A stretch of DNA of 49,976 nt. Source: Candidatus Egerieimonas intestinavium. Lineage in GTDB: Bacteria; Bacillota; Clostridia; Lachnospirales; Lachnospiraceae. A program made the translations under genes and the position numbers. Position 1 is the first letter of the stretch. Each line of letters starts with the position of its first letter. Shown piece after piece: positions 33,243 through 41,727 of the stretch. The stretch lies in the NCBI GenBank assembly GCA_018711815.1, contig DVHU01000076.1:1-49976 (forward strand). The letters are read 5' to 3'. Below the pieces are notes generated by a model. That model made no database searches and was not told the origin of the DNA. It saw nothing but the letters and a program-made list of their open reading frames with translations.

Positions 33243-34121
33243 ATGATTAAAAGTATGACTGGTTTCGGCAGAGCCGAAAATCAGGATGAAGCGAGAAAGG
33301 TGACGGTGGAGATCAAGGCTGTAAATCACCGGTATCTGGATTTTAATATCAAGATGCCCAAGAAGTTCAGCTTCTTTGAGTCCGCCGTCAGAAATGTCCT
33401 GAAGGAATATATGCAGCGGGGCAAGGTGGATGTCTATATCTCCTACGAGGATTACACCAAGGACCGGGTTCTGCTGCAGTACCATCCGGAGATTGCCCGC
33501 CAGTATCTGGAATATCTGCGTCAGATGGCAGAGGAGTTCGGCCTGGAAAACGATGTGAAGGTCAGCGGACTCTCCCGTTATCCGGAGGTATTTACCATGG
33601 AGGAGGAAGCTCCCGATGAGGAGGAGCTCTGGGAGGCCCTGGAGAAGCCCCTGCGCCTGGCGGCGGAGCAGTTTGTGAAGGCCCGTTCCCAGGAGGGCGA
33701 GGCCCTGAAGGCCGATCTGAAGGCCAAGCTTTTGGGCATGGAGCAGCTGGTGGAGCAGGTGGAGATACGGGGACCGGAGATCCTCCGGGAGTACCGGCAG
33801 AAGCTGGAGGAGAAGACCCGGGAGCTGCTGGCGGACGCTCAGCTGGAGGAGAGCAGGATTGCCGCGGAGGTAATTCTCTTTGCGGATAAGATCTGCACCG
33901 ACGAGGAGACGGTTCGCCTAAAGAGCCATATCCTTCACGCCCGGGAAGCTCTGGACAACGGTCAGGGCGTGGGCAGAAAGCTGGACTTTATCGCCCAGGA
34001 GATGAACCGGGAGGCCAACACTATCCTCTCTAAGGCCAACGATCTGGAGACCTCCAACCTGGCCATCGAGCTGAAGACAGAGATTGAGAAGGTCCGGGAA
34101 CAGATCCAGAATATTGAGTAA
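33243..34121 (+). CDS. YicC/YloC-family endoribonuclease
   Basis: A 292-residue protein with the family's invariant start MIKSMTGFGRAE, the block VEIKAVNHRYLD, and the C-terminal part KLDFIAQEMNREANTILSKA. The E. coli and Bacillus homologues are endoribonucleases that form ring-like multimers and trim small RNAs. ATG at 33243 fits the family better than the GTG 6 bases earlier. It starts a compact operon that runs through remA, gmk, rpoZ, rimO, pgsA and cinA. Confidence 0.93.
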   Translation: MIKSMTGFGRAENQDEARKVTVEIKAVNHRYLDFNIKMPKKFSFFESAVRNVLKEYMQRGKVDVYISYEDYTKDRVLLQYHPEIARQYLEYLRQMAEEFGLENDVKVSGLSRYPEVFTMEEEAPDEEELWEALEKPLRLAAEQFVKARSQEGEALKADLKAKLLGMEQLVEQVEIRGPEILREYRQKLEEKTRELLADAQLEESRIAAEVILFADKICTDEETVRLKSHILHAREALDNGQGVGRKLDFIAQEMNREANTILSKANDLETSNLAIELKTEIEKVREQIQNIE

Positions 34122-34142
34122 CAGCAAAAGGAGGGATGACCC

Positions 34143-34418
34143 TTGGCCAGAATGGTGAACGTGGGGTTTTGGAACCTAGTGAATTCTGACAAGTTTGTCT
34201 CTGTGGTAGCTCCTGATGCGGCTCCCATCAAGCGGCTGGTACAGCACGCCCGGGAGGAGAACCGGATTATTGACGCCACCCAGGGAAGGCGCACAAAGGC
34301 GGTGATCGTCTGCGAGGGAGGGTACGTGGTGCTCTCATCCCTGCAGCCGGAGACTCTGTGCCGCCGGTACAACGCTAACAATAATACCATGGACGAAAAG
34401 GGTGAATTAGATGAGTAA
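34143..34418 (+). CDS. remA: RemA/DUF370 family regulator
   Basis: A 91-residue protein with the RemA core: VNVGFWNLVNSDKFVSVV, then APIKRLVQHARE and IDATQGRRTKAVIV. In Bacillus RemA is an unusual DNA-binding regulator that activates biofilm matrix operons and forms ring-like assemblies. In clostridia the gene commonly sits between yicC and gmk, as here. The start is a TTG at 34143 preceded by AAAGGAGGG; the ATG 9 bases later is an alternative. It overlaps gmk by 8 bases. Confidence 0.92.
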   Translation: MARMVNVGFWNLVNSDKFVSVVAPDAAPIKRLVQHAREENRIIDATQGRRTKAVIVCEGGYVVLSSLQPETLCRRYNANNNTMDEKGELDE

Positions 34419-35037
34419 AGGAACGCTGACGGTAATTTCCGGTTTTTCCGGCGCGGGCAAGGGGACGCTGATGAAGCGTCTTCTGGAGCGGCACGGCAAC
34501 TATGTGCTGTCCATCTCCGCCACCACCCGGTCTCCCAGGGAGGGAGAGCTTGACGGGAGGGAGTATTTCTTTAAGACCAGAGAGGAATTTGAGGAGATGA
34601 TCGCCCGAGATCAGCTTCTGGAGTATGCCTGTTATGTGGGCAATTACTATGGAACGCCCAGATCCTGGGTGGAGGAGCAGATGGCCGCAGGCCGGGACGT
34701 GCTGTTGGAGATTGAGATCCAGGGGGCCAGGAATATTAAGAAAAAATATCCCGAGGCGCTGCTGATCTTTGTGAGTCCGCCCAGCGCCCAGGAACTTCTT
34801 CGCAGACTCACCGGAAGAGGAACGGAGACCCCGGAGGTGATTCAGAGCCGGATCAGCCGGGCCGCAGAGGAGGCCCAGGGTATGGACGATTACGATTACC
34901 TGCTGATCAACGACGACCTGGAGTGCTGCGTGGGGCAGCTGGATCAGCTGATTCAGAGCGCCCATCGCCGAATGAGTGAGAACCTGGAATTCGCAGGGAA
35001 GATAACGGAAGAACTACAGAAAATGAAAGGAGAATAA
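34411..35037 (+). CDS. gmk: Guanylate kinase
   Basis: A 208-residue kinase with P-loop GFSGAGKGT (near 11-19), GMP-binding TTRSPREGELDGREYFF (near 36-52), and the lid and C-terminal helices. It phosphorylates GMP to GDP with ATP. It overlaps remA and is 3 bases upstream of rpoZ, the standard clostridial order. Confidence 0.96.
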   Translation: MSKGTLTVISGFSGAGKGTLMKRLLERHGNYVLSISATTRSPREGELDGREYFFKTREEFEEMIARDQLLEYACYVGNYYGTPRSWVEEQMAAGRDVLLEIEIQGARNIKKKYPEALLIFVSPPSAQELLRRLTGRGTETPEVIQSRISRAAEEAQGMDDYDYLLINDDLECCVGQLDQLIQSAHRRMSENLEFAGKITEELQKMKGE

Positions 35038-35040
35038 AAC

Positions 35041-35289
35041 ATGATACATCCGTCTTACAGTGAACTGACAAAGGCAATCAACGCTAACCAGGAGGAGGAC
35101 GAGGCGCCGGTGGTAAACAGCCGGTACTCCGTAGTTCTGGCCACCAGTAAACGGGCCCGCCAGATCATCGGAGGAGCAGACCCCAAGGTTCCCGGAAGAG
35201 GAAAGAAACCCCTGTCCATCGCCGTGGAGGAGCTGTACAAGGGAAAGGTGACCATTCTTCCGGAGGAAGAAAGCGAGGACGAGGAGTAA
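35041..35289 (+). CDS. rpoZ: RNA polymerase omega subunit
   Basis: An 82-residue protein with MIHPSYSELTKAIN, the central NSRYSVVLATSKRARQI helix characteristic of omega, and KKPLSIAVEELYKGKV near the end, followed by an acidic tail. It helps assemble the beta-prime subunit. Its location directly after gmk supports the call. Confidence 0.95.
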   Translation: MIHPSYSELTKAINANQEEDEAPVVNSRYSVVLATSKRARQIIGGADPKVPGRGKKPLSIAVEELYKGKVTILPEEESEDEE

Positions 35290-35292
35290 AAG

Positions 35293-36648
35293 ATGGCGGA
35301 TACGGCGACAGAAAAAATTCTCTTTGTCTCCCTGGGCTGCGATAAGAACCTGGTAGACTCAGAGGAAATGCTGGGACTTCTGACGGCGGCGGGCTACGGC
35401 ATCACCGACCGGGAGGAGGAGGCCGACATCATTGTGATCAATACCTGCTGCTTCATCCATGACGCCAAGGAGGAGAGTGTGAATACCATCCTGGAGATGG
35501 CGGAGTGGAAGAAGGAAGGTCCATGCCGGATTCTGGCGGTGACCGGATGCCTGGCCCAGAGGTATCAGCAGGAGATCCTGGAGGAGATCCCGGAGGTGGA
35601 TTTGGTGCTGGGAACCGCCAGCACCGACGAGATACTGAAGGGACTGGAACAGGTGAAAACCTCCGGTTCCTGCCTGGACTTAAAGGAGCTGACCTATCTG
35701 CCCCGATTTACCACAAAACGGGTCCTGACCGAGGGAGGACATCACGCCCACTTAAAGATTGCGGAGGGCTGCGACAAGCATTGTACTTACTGTATTATCC
35801 CCAAAATACGAGGACCGTACCGCAGCGTTCCCATGGAGGAGCTGGTGCGTCAGGCGGAGTACCTGGCCGAGCAGGGGGTTAAGGAGCTGATTCTGGTGGC
35901 CCAGGAGACGACCATCTACGGGGTAGATCTCTACGGGGAGAAGAAGCTTCACGAGCTTCTGGAGCGGCTGTGCCGTATTCCGGGCTTTGTCTGGATCAGG
36001 ATTTTATACTGTTACCCGGAGGAGATCTACGATGAGCTCATCCAGGTGATAAAGCGGGAAAAGAAAATCTGCCGCTATCTGGACATGCCTATCCAGCATG
36101 CCAGCGACCGGATTTTAAAGCGCATGGGCAGGAGAACTACCCGGCGGGAGCTGGAGGAAATTGTGGAAAAGCTGCGCCGGGAGATCCCGGACATTGTGCT
36201 GCGCACCACGCTGATCACCGGTTTTCCCGGGGAGACCCAGGAGGATCATCAGGAGCTGATGCAGTTTGTGAATGATATGGAGTTCGACCGGCTGGGGGTA
36301 TTTACCTACTCCCCGGAGGAGGACACCCCCGCTTATGGGATGCCGGATCAGATTGATGAGGAAGTGAAGCTGGACCGAAGAGATGAGCTGATGGAACTGC
36401 AGCAGGAAATCTCCCTGGAGAACGGGGAGAAGCGCATCGGTCAGGAGCTGCTGGTGATGATCGAGGGGAAGGTTGCTGACGAGAACGCCTATGTGGGTCG
36501 TACCTACGGGGACGCCCCGAAGATCGACGGCTATATCTTCATCAACACGGACCGGGAGCTGATGAGCGGAGATTTCGCCTGGGTCCGGGTGACCGGGGCG
36601 CTGGAATACGATTTGATGGGAGAGTTGATGGATGAATACACCGAATAA
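35293..36648 (+). CDS. rimO: Ribosomal protein S12 methylthiotransferase RimO
   Basis: A 451-residue radical SAM enzyme. The N-terminal methylthiotransferase domain holds three Cys (SLGCDKNLVDSE, INTCCFIHDAK, VTGCLAQR), the radical SAM motif is CDKHCTYC near residue 157, and a TRAM domain closes the protein. It adds a methylthio group to an aspartate of S12. It starts 3 bases after rpoZ. The stop overlaps the pgsA start. Confidence 0.95.
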   Translation: MADTATEKILFVSLGCDKNLVDSEEMLGLLTAAGYGITDREEEADIIVINTCCFIHDAKEESVNTILEMAEWKKEGPCRILAVTGCLAQRYQQEILEEIPEVDLVLGTASTDEILKGLEQVKTSGSCLDLKELTYLPRFTTKRVLTEGGHHAHLKIAEGCDKHCTYCIIPKIRGPYRSVPMEELVRQAEYLAEQGVKELILVAQETTIYGVDLYGEKKLHELLERLCRIPGFVWIRILYCYPEEIYDELIQVIKREKKICRYLDMPIQHASDRILKRMGRRTTRRELEEIVEKLRREIPDIVLRTTLITGFPGETQEDHQELMQFVNDMEFDRLGVFTYSPEEDTPAYGMPDQIDEEVKLDRRDELMELQQEISLENGEKRIGQELLVMIEGKVADENAYVGRTYGDAPKIDGYIFINTDRELMSGDFAWVRVTGALEYDLMGELMDEYTE

Positions 36649-37171
36649 ACTGACCATGCTGCGGGTAATTCTCATCCCGTTTTTTGTGTTTTTTATGCTG
36701 AGCTCCGTGGCAGGGGAGGCGGGAAAATGGATTGCCCTGGCGATATTTGTGGTGGCAAGCCTGACGGATACCCTGGACGGATATCTGGCCAGAAGAGATA
36801 ATCTGGTAACGAATTTTGGAAAATTTATGGATCCCCTGGCGGACAAGCTGCTGGTGTGCTCCGCCATGATTTGCCTGGTGGAGATGGGCCGGCTGTCCGC
36901 CTGGATTGTGATTATTATCATCGGCCGGGAGTTTATCATCAGCGGATTTCGCCTGATTGCCTCGGACAACGGCATTGTCATTGCCGCCAGCTACTGGGGC
37001 AAGATAAAGACTGTCTGCCAGATGATCATGATTATTCTGCTGATCGCGGATCTGGGGAGCAGCTTCGCTGTGGCAGAGCAGATTCTTATCTACCTGTCTC
37101 TGGCGCTGACCGTGATCTCCCTGGCGGACTATCTCTACAAGAACCGCCAAGTGCTGTCTATGCAGGATTAA
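36632..37171 (+). CDS. pgsA: CDP-diacylglycerol-glycerol-3-phosphate phosphatidyltransferase
   Basis: A 179-residue membrane enzyme with several helices and the CDP-alcohol phosphotransferase signature DTLDGYLARR, followed by GKFMDPLADK (near 47-73), the invariant Asp-Gly-x2-Ala-Arg-x8-Gly-x3-Asp-x3-Asp pattern. It makes phosphatidylglycerol phosphate, the first step to anionic phospholipids. ATG at 36632 overlaps the end of rimO by 17 bases. Confidence 0.95.
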   Translation: MNTPNKLTMLRVILIPFFVFFMLSSVAGEAGKWIALAIFVVASLTDTLDGYLARRDNLVTNFGKFMDPLADKLLVCSAMICLVEMGRLSAWIVIIIIGREFIISGFRLIASDNGIVIAASYWGKIKTVCQMIMIILLIADLGSSFAVAEQILIYLSLALTVISLADYLYKNRQVLSMQD

Positions 37172-37195
37172 GCGCAAAGATAGGAGGCGCGTAGT

Positions 37196-38461
37196 ATGAT
37201 CGTAGAATTGATTTCTGTGGGAACCGAGCTTTTGCTGGGGAATATTGTAAATACCAATGCGGCGTATCTGTCGGAGATGTGTGCCAGAAGAGGCCTTTCC
37301 CTCTACTACCAGACGGTGGTAGGGGACAACTGGGAGCGGATGGCGGAGACCATCCGGACAGCCCTGGGCAGGTCAGATATTTTGCTCATCACCGGAGGCC
37401 TGGGGCCCACGGAGGATGACATCACCAAGGAGGTGGTGGCCCAGGTGATGGGCCGTCGGCTCCTGGAGGATAAACATACCAGAGAGCGCATCCAGGCCTA
37501 CATGGAGGCCTATGCCGCCAGCGCCGGACTGAAGGAGATACCGGAAAATAACTGGAAACAGGCACAGATTCCGGAGGGGGCGCGGGTGCTGGACAATGAG
37601 AACGGCACCGCCCCGGGGCTCATTTTAGACGACGGGGGCAAGCATGTGATTCTTCTGCCCGGTCCCCCGGAGGAGATGCGGCCGCTCTTTGAGGAGCAGG
37701 TTTACCCTTACCTGGGAGAACTGAGCCAGGAGGTGATTGTCTCCAAGATGGTGAAGCTCTGCGGCATCGGAGAGAGCAGCGTGGCGGAGATGGCGGCGGA
37801 CTTGATCGCCGCCCAGTCTAATCCCACCATCGCCACCTACGCCAAGGTGGGGGAGGTGCATCTGCGGATCACAGCCAAGGCGGAAACAGAGCAGGAGGCC
37901 AGAAAACTTTTAAAGCCTCTGGTACGGGAGGTAAAGCTTCGCTTCGGCCCCTACATCTACAGTACTGAGGAGAAGGGGACCCTGGAAGGCAGCATCCTGG
38001 ATCTGCTCAATGACAAAGGATTAACGCTGGTGACGGCTGAATCCTGCACCGGCGGAATGTTGGCCTCACGAATCATCAACGTGCCTGGGGCCTCGGAGGT
38101 GCTGAAGGCAGGGCTGGTTACCTACTCCAACCGCATGAAGCGCAAATACCTGGGCGTGAAGAAATCCACCCTGAAGACAGATGGGGCGGTCAGCGAGAAA
38201 ACTGCCCGGGAGATGGCCCGGGGCGGCTGCGAGCAGACGGAAGCGGATGTCTGTGTGGCCATCACCGGCATAGCCGGACCCGACGGAGGGACCGAGGAGA
38301 AGCCTGTGGGCCTTGTATATATTGGCTGCTGCGCAGCCGGCAAGATTAAGGTGAAGAGATTCCAGTTCACCGGCGGGCGGGCCAAGGTTCGCAGCCAGTC
38401 CGTGAGCGCAGCTCTCACCCTTCTGCGGGAGTGCGTTTTGGAGCAATATTATCATTCATAA
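37196..38461 (+). CDS. cinA: CinA-family protein (nicotinamide-nucleotide amidase)
   Basis: A 421-residue two-domain protein. The N-terminal MoCF-biosynthesis-like domain has VELISVGTELLLGNIVNTN and LITGGLGPTEDD; the C-terminal CinA domain from about 265 has TAESCTGGMLASRI and AITGIAGPDGGT. It salvages NAD by deamidating nicotinamide mononucleotide. It is often followed by recA, but here transcription ends at a strong terminator and recA is not in the window. AGGAGG lies 8 bases before the ATG. Confidence 0.95.
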   Translation: MIVELISVGTELLLGNIVNTNAAYLSEMCARRGLSLYYQTVVGDNWERMAETIRTALGRSDILLITGGLGPTEDDITKEVVAQVMGRRLLEDKHTRERIQAYMEAYAASAGLKEIPENNWKQAQIPEGARVLDNENGTAPGLILDDGGKHVILLPGPPEEMRPLFEEQVYPYLGELSQEVIVSKMVKLCGIGESSVAEMAADLIAAQSNPTIATYAKVGEVHLRITAKAETEQEARKLLKPLVREVKLRFGPYIYSTEEKGTLEGSILDLLNDKGLTLVTAESCTGGMLASRIINVPGASEVLKAGLVTYSNRMKRKYLGVKKSTLKTDGAVSEKTAREMARGGCEQTEADVCVAITGIAGPDGGTEEKPVGLVYIGCCAAGKIKVKRFQFTGGRAKVRSQSVSAALTLLRECVLEQYYHS

Positions 38462-38469
38462 GGGAAATA

Positions 38470-38535
38470 AAGGAGCCGTTGGGAGGCGTCTGCTGAAAGG
38501 TGTGAGCAGCAGCGCCTCCAAAGGGCTCCTTTTTT
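38470..38535 (+). terminator. Bidirectional terminator after cinA
   Basis: AGGAGCC (38471-38477) pairs with GGCTCCT (38524-38530), enclosing GGGAGGCG/CGCCTCC and CTGCTG/CAGCAG. A T run follows on the plus strand and an A run precedes it, so it can stop both cinA and the convergent minus-strand genes. Confidence 0.85.
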
Positions 38536-38578
38536 GTTTCCTAGGAAACTGCGTTCCCATGAAATTTGCGGAAGGGTT

Positions 38579-38860
38579 TCAACGGCGCATCATGCGCATC
38601 ATGGAAACCATTCGGTCAATGCGGGCCGCCTCCGCCGGGGATTTTCCCATTTTCAGCACCTCCACAATGGCCTCCATCTCCTGGGAGGAAAACTGCATCC
38701 CCCGCTCCCGGGAGGTGTTGGCGGCGGCCATGAGAAAGGGCATCAGGTCATTGCGGTTTTGCTGACTGCCCTGCATGGCCAGGGACTGCAGCATCTGCAG
38801 CTTGGCCGGATCAATGTTGGCCAATTTGGGATTTTTCATCCAGTCAGAGCTCTGGTTCAT
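38579..38860 (-). CDS. Small Met/Arg-rich hypothetical protein
   Basis: A 93-residue protein without membrane segments or known motifs. It contains NPKLANIDPAKLQMLQSLAM, a mid-part KGMQF-like region (RGMQFSSQEMEAIVEVLKMG) and a Met/Arg-rich C-terminus (RMVSMMRMMRR). The composition, with many Gln/Met/Leu helices, suggests a small helical protein. AGGAGG lies 6 bases from the start. It overlaps the preceding minus-strand gene by 17 bases and so forms a two-gene unit with it. I do not recognise a family. Confidence 0.7.
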   Translation of the reverse strand: MNQSSDWMKNPKLANIDPAKLQMLQSLAMQGSQQNRNDLMPFLMAAANTSRERGMQFSSQEMEAIVEVLKMGKSPAEAARIDRMVSMMRMMRR

Positions 38861-39230
38861 GGGATACCTCCTGACAGTCTGGCGGCATCTGCTCAGGGAA
38901 ATCCGAGCAGGCCTGAAACATGGAAACAGCGGAAGCAGTCTGTATCAGAGAATCCAGGGACTCCTGGAAATCCGGGGGCGCATAGGGACGCAGGGCCTGG
39001 ACCAGCTCCGACATAGAGGGGGAGGGAACAGGGGCGGCCATGGCGTGCATCTCCGGCCGGGCGCCTGCAAACAACTGAAGAGTGTTGGAAAGCTCCGTAA
39101 ATTTTGCGTAGGCGGACAGAAGCCTCTGGCCCTGGGGAGGCAGAAAGGGGATAGCCGCCTTCATCATCTGGAGTTGGTCAGGGGTGACCATGCGGTCCAG
39201 AGGAGTCATTGGTTTTTGATCTTCTTCCAT
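38844..39230 (-). CDS. Hypothetical helical protein
   Basis: A 128-residue soluble protein beginning MEEDQKPMTPLDRMVTPDQL, with a helical stretch LQMMKAAIPFLPPQGQRLLS and a Pro/Ala-rich centre. No signal peptide, membrane segment or catalytic motif is visible. The start at 39230 has AGGAG upstream; an open frame continues further but without a site. A sigma-E-like promoter lies just upstream (39256-39282), which hints at expression in the mother cell during sporulation. Function is unknown; the partner gene at 38579 is co-transcribed. Confidence 0.7.
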   Translation of the reverse strand: MEEDQKPMTPLDRMVTPDQLQMMKAAIPFLPPQGQRLLSAYAKFTELSNTLQLFAGARPEMHAMAAPVPSPSMSELVQALRPYAPPDFQESLDSLIQTASAVSMFQACSDFPEQMPPDCQEVSHEPEL

Positions 39231-39255
39231 GGAGCAAACTCCTGTTTTTTCTAAC

Positions 39256-39310
39256 AGCATATGTACGGAGCGGAGGGGATATGACAGATTCCGGGGGAAA
39301 GCATATGATA
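39256..39310. promoter_or_regulatory. Overlapping sporulation-type promoters (sigma-E-like minus, sigma-K-like plus)
   Basis: Minus strand: ATATC (39282-39278), 14 bases, CATATGCT (39263-39256), close to the sigma-E pattern ATATT-N14-CATACAAT. Plus strand: AC (39284-39285), 16 bases, CATATGATA (39302-39310), which fits the sigma-K pattern AC-N16/17-CATANNNTA exactly. The two promoters fire in opposite directions into the hypothetical pair and the small basic protein. Confidence 0.55.
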
Positions 39311-39339
39311 AAGATAAGCAAAAGACAGGAGGTATAGTT

Positions 39340-39510
39340 ATGGAGCAGCCGTCCACGAAATTGGTGATTGAGGAAAATACCCTCTATGAGATAGATCTGA
39401 CCTGCGCCAGGGCCCGGGAGGAGCGTCTGCGGAGGGAGAGGCTAAGGAAGGGAAATCCCTCCGGCGGGCAGCCGGGAAAGCGCCGGGGAAGGCAGAGGCA
39501 GGGGAAATAA
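39340..39510 (+). CDS. Short basic protein of unknown function
   Basis: A 56-residue protein, MEQPSTKLVIEENTLYEIDL followed by an Arg/Lys-rich tail (with many Arg in the last 30 residues). An AGGAGG site sits 7 bases before the start. A sigma-K-like promoter lies about 30 bases upstream, so a role in the mature spore or coat is possible. The basic tail could bind nucleic acid or acidic coat components. I do not recognise a named family. Confidence 0.72.
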   Translation: MEQPSTKLVIEENTLYEIDLTCARAREERLRRERLRKGNPSGGQPGKRRGRQRQGK

Positions 39511-39532
39511 AGAGCTTACTCTTCCCTGGAAT

Positions 39533-39578
39533 ACAGCGAGAAGGCCGGAGCGTTTGCCCCGGCCTTCTTTGTTGCTGT
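39533..39578 (+). terminator. Terminator after the short basic protein
   Basis: GAAGGCCGG (39540-39548) pairs with CCGGCCTTC (39559-39567), extended by outer ACAGC/GCTGT, with a short T run. It also lies downstream of the convergent Cys-rich gene. Confidence 0.75.
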
Positions 39579-39592
39579 ACACGTGAAGGAGT

Positions 39593-39823
39593 TTAGAAAT
39601 TTCCGCATCCGCCGCAGCACAGAAGCAGCAGAATAATCCAGATGCAGCTGTCATTGCCGCAGCCGTTTCCGAATCCACAGCCATCACCGCCGCAGCAGCT
39701 CAGCAGCAGCAGAATCCAGATAATGGAACAGCAGGAATTTCCCCCGAAAAGACTGGTGTTTCTTGCGCCTCCGCAGTCATTGTCGCATCCGCATCCACAG
39801 TTTGTTGCGCTAATGTCGCTCAT
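39593..39823 (-). CDS. Small Cys/Gly-rich protein with two hydrophobic segments
   Basis: A 76-residue protein with about 15 cysteines. It begins MSDISATNCGCGCDND and has two near-identical hydrophobic stretches (CCSIIWILLLLSCCGG and SCIWIILLLLCCGG), so it is an internal duplication. The high cysteine content with membrane-like helices recalls small clostridial spore-coat or envelope proteins. No signal peptide precedes it. GGAGGAAC lies before the ATG, and a sigma-K-like site is further upstream. Function is unknown. Confidence 0.78.
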   Translation of the reverse strand: MSDISATNCGCGCDNDCGGARNTSLFGGNSCCSIIWILLLLSCCGGDGCGFGNGCGNDSCIWIILLLLCCGGCGNF

Positions 39824-39856
39824 GTTTGGTTCCTCCAAATAAATTTGCTTACACTT

Positions 39857-39883
39857 CATCATATGGGAAAGCAGAAAAAGTGT
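39857..39883 (-). promoter_or_regulatory. Sigma-K-like promoter of the Cys-rich gene
   Basis: On the minus strand AC (39883-39882), 16 bases, CATATGATG (39865-39857). This differs from AC-N16-CATANNNTA at the last base only. Confidence 0.45.
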
Positions 39884-39918
39884 TACAGGAGAAATGAACT
39901 TTTTCTTTTTTAGCCGTA

Positions 39919-41619
39919 TCAGGTGGTGGAGATGGCCAGAAATACCTGGTAGATATTAAGGGCTCCGTAGCCCCACTCCCGGTTGGGATAGGTCAGGGCG
40001 TCATCCCGCTGGGCGCCCCGAATCAGCAAATTTTTCAGTTCAAAGTTGGTGTAATACCGGGGCGGAGACTGCCGAAGTCCCCACTCCATCAGGAGAGCGG
40101 TCCCTCCGGCGGCGATGGCGGCGGCGGGGCTGGTGCCGGAGCGCTGGGTGTACCCCTCCCGCAGGTTGGGGCCGGATACCGCCACCCCCGGAGCGCACAG
40201 CTCCGGTTTGACGGCTCCGTTTCGGGCGAAGCCTCTGCTGGAATGAAGGTAGAGGCTTCCGTTGGCGGCGCTGTAAGCCCCCAGGGCGATCACCGAGTGG
40301 GAGGTGCAGGGCGCTGTGACGGTGGTGTAGGGATTCGGCGCCAGAAAGAGAATATCCGGGTCTGTAAATCCGGTGATGGGCAGCCACAGGTGAAAGACGC
40401 CCGTGGTCAGGTTGCTGCAGTAAACCCGGATAGTCCACACTCCTGGACTGGGGGCCTGGAAGCGGAGAAAGATCAGCTGATCCCCGGAGGTATCCTGAAC
40501 CAGTTCATAGCGCACAGAGATCCGGGTTTGATCCAGAATAAAAGGAATTTCCTCAAAAAGCTGAAGCCGGGCGGGGATTCGGGGGATATTTTCCCCGGCG
40601 GGGGACTGAAAACCCACCGAGTATAATTCCGGGGATTTTCCCCAGAGCTCCAGGGTGAAGCCCCGGGAGCCCTCCGGAACCACCACCTCCACCGTCTGAT
40701 ACTCGTCGGAGGCGCGAATTTCCCCCTGGAAATGGTGGGCGCGCCCCGCCTCATTGCCGGCAGCGCAGACCACGGCCACGCCGTAGACGCTCTCGTAGCG
40801 GTTCAGAGAGATTTCCAGGGGAGTATAGCCGGAATGATCCCCCTGATTGCTGCCCAGGCCGATACACAGCAGGATGGGCATTTCCAGCTCCTGGGCAGTC
40901 TGCAGCAGATAGCGGATGGCCATCATCAGGTCCGTCTCCTGGTAAGCCGCAGCCTGGGGACTGATCAGATAGAAGTCCCGCAGATATTCCTTGGCGGGCT
41001 TTAGCTTCACCATCAGGATCCCCGCCTCCGGGGCGGCTCCGGTGAAATCCGCGGATAGATCCGCGGACCCGGCGGCAGCACCGGCCAGGAAGGTGCCGTG
41101 GCCGTCCGTATCCCGGCTGGGAACTACGCTGTAGGGGTCTTCCAGCTGCAGTGCCCGGTTGATGTCCTCGTCGGTGTAGACGGAGCCGTAGGGCAGTCCT
41201 TCCGGGGGAGTGCCGGTCTGGTCCGTCTGATCCCAGATGCGCAGGATGCGGGTGGAGCCGCTGCTGGTTTTAAAGGCCGGGTGCGTGTAGTTGATTCCCG
41301 TATCCAGAAAGCCCAGAAGGACACCCCTGCCGGTGAGATTTAAGGTGGTCTGAAGCTGGGTCTGAATGATGCCGGATACCTCCAGGCTGGTGGTGTCCAA
41401 AAGGGTGTAGAGATTGGGCATGGAGCTGTAGGAGACGGTGTTCAGCAGCATGTCAATCCGGGGCGTTCGCAGCAGATGAACCATCCCGTAATCTCTGCTG
41501 ATGATCTGGCCTCCGGAGAGGCGGAAGCGCTGGGTAAATTCTTCCTCAGTCAGGGCGTAGGTGGGGGTGATAAAGTCCGCGTAGTCGTTGGATAAAATCA
41601 TTTCACTGGAAGAAGTCAT
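39919..41619 (-). CDS. Subtilisin-family (S8, Csp-like) serine protease
   Basis: A 566-residue protease related to the clostridial germination proteases. The catalytic triad is complete: D106 in LGFLDTGIN, H174 in DTDGHGTFLAG and S497 in SGTSPAAA. There is no signal peptide, and the N-terminal 90 residues look like a prodomain. A long insertion lies between His and Ser, as in Csp proteins. The start at 41619 (MTSSSEMILS) is chosen over an upstream frame of 42 unlikely residues. It is divergent from a second subtilase. A spore-associated role is probable but inferred from family and context. Confidence 0.85.
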   Translation of the reverse strand: MTSSSEMILSNDYADFITPTYALTEEEFTQRFRLSGGQIISRDYGMVHLLRTPRIDMLLNTVSYSSMPNLYTLLDTTSLEVSGIIQTQLQTTLNLTGRGVLLGFLDTGINYTHPAFKTSSGSTRILRIWDQTDQTGTPPEGLPYGSVYTDEDINRALQLEDPYSVVPSRDTDGHGTFLAGAAAGSADLSADFTGAAPEAGILMVKLKPAKEYLRDFYLISPQAAAYQETDLMMAIRYLLQTAQELEMPILLCIGLGSNQGDHSGYTPLEISLNRYESVYGVAVVCAAGNEAGRAHHFQGEIRASDEYQTVEVVVPEGSRGFTLELWGKSPELYSVGFQSPAGENIPRIPARLQLFEEIPFILDQTRISVRYELVQDTSGDQLIFLRFQAPSPGVWTIRVYCSNLTTGVFHLWLPITGFTDPDILFLAPNPYTTVTAPCTSHSVIALGAYSAANGSLYLHSSRGFARNGAVKPELCAPGVAVSGPNLREGYTQRSGTSPAAAIAAGGTALLMEWGLRQSPPRYYTNFELKNLLIRGAQRDDALTYPNREWGYGALNIYQVFLAISTT

Positions 41620-41727
41620 AGATCGTCCTGGGTATCTTTTGTTACAGCATATGCGCGGGAAGCTCCTTTGGACCCTTCCCGAATTCGCTGAATACAATAT
41701 AGGGAAGCAAAAGAAAGAGGGAACCCT

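Noticed and set aside
38502-39254. Plus-strand frames opposite the two small hypothetical genes
   Set aside because: They lack ribosome sites. The minus-strand frames have AGGAGG or AGGAG sites and overlap as an operon.
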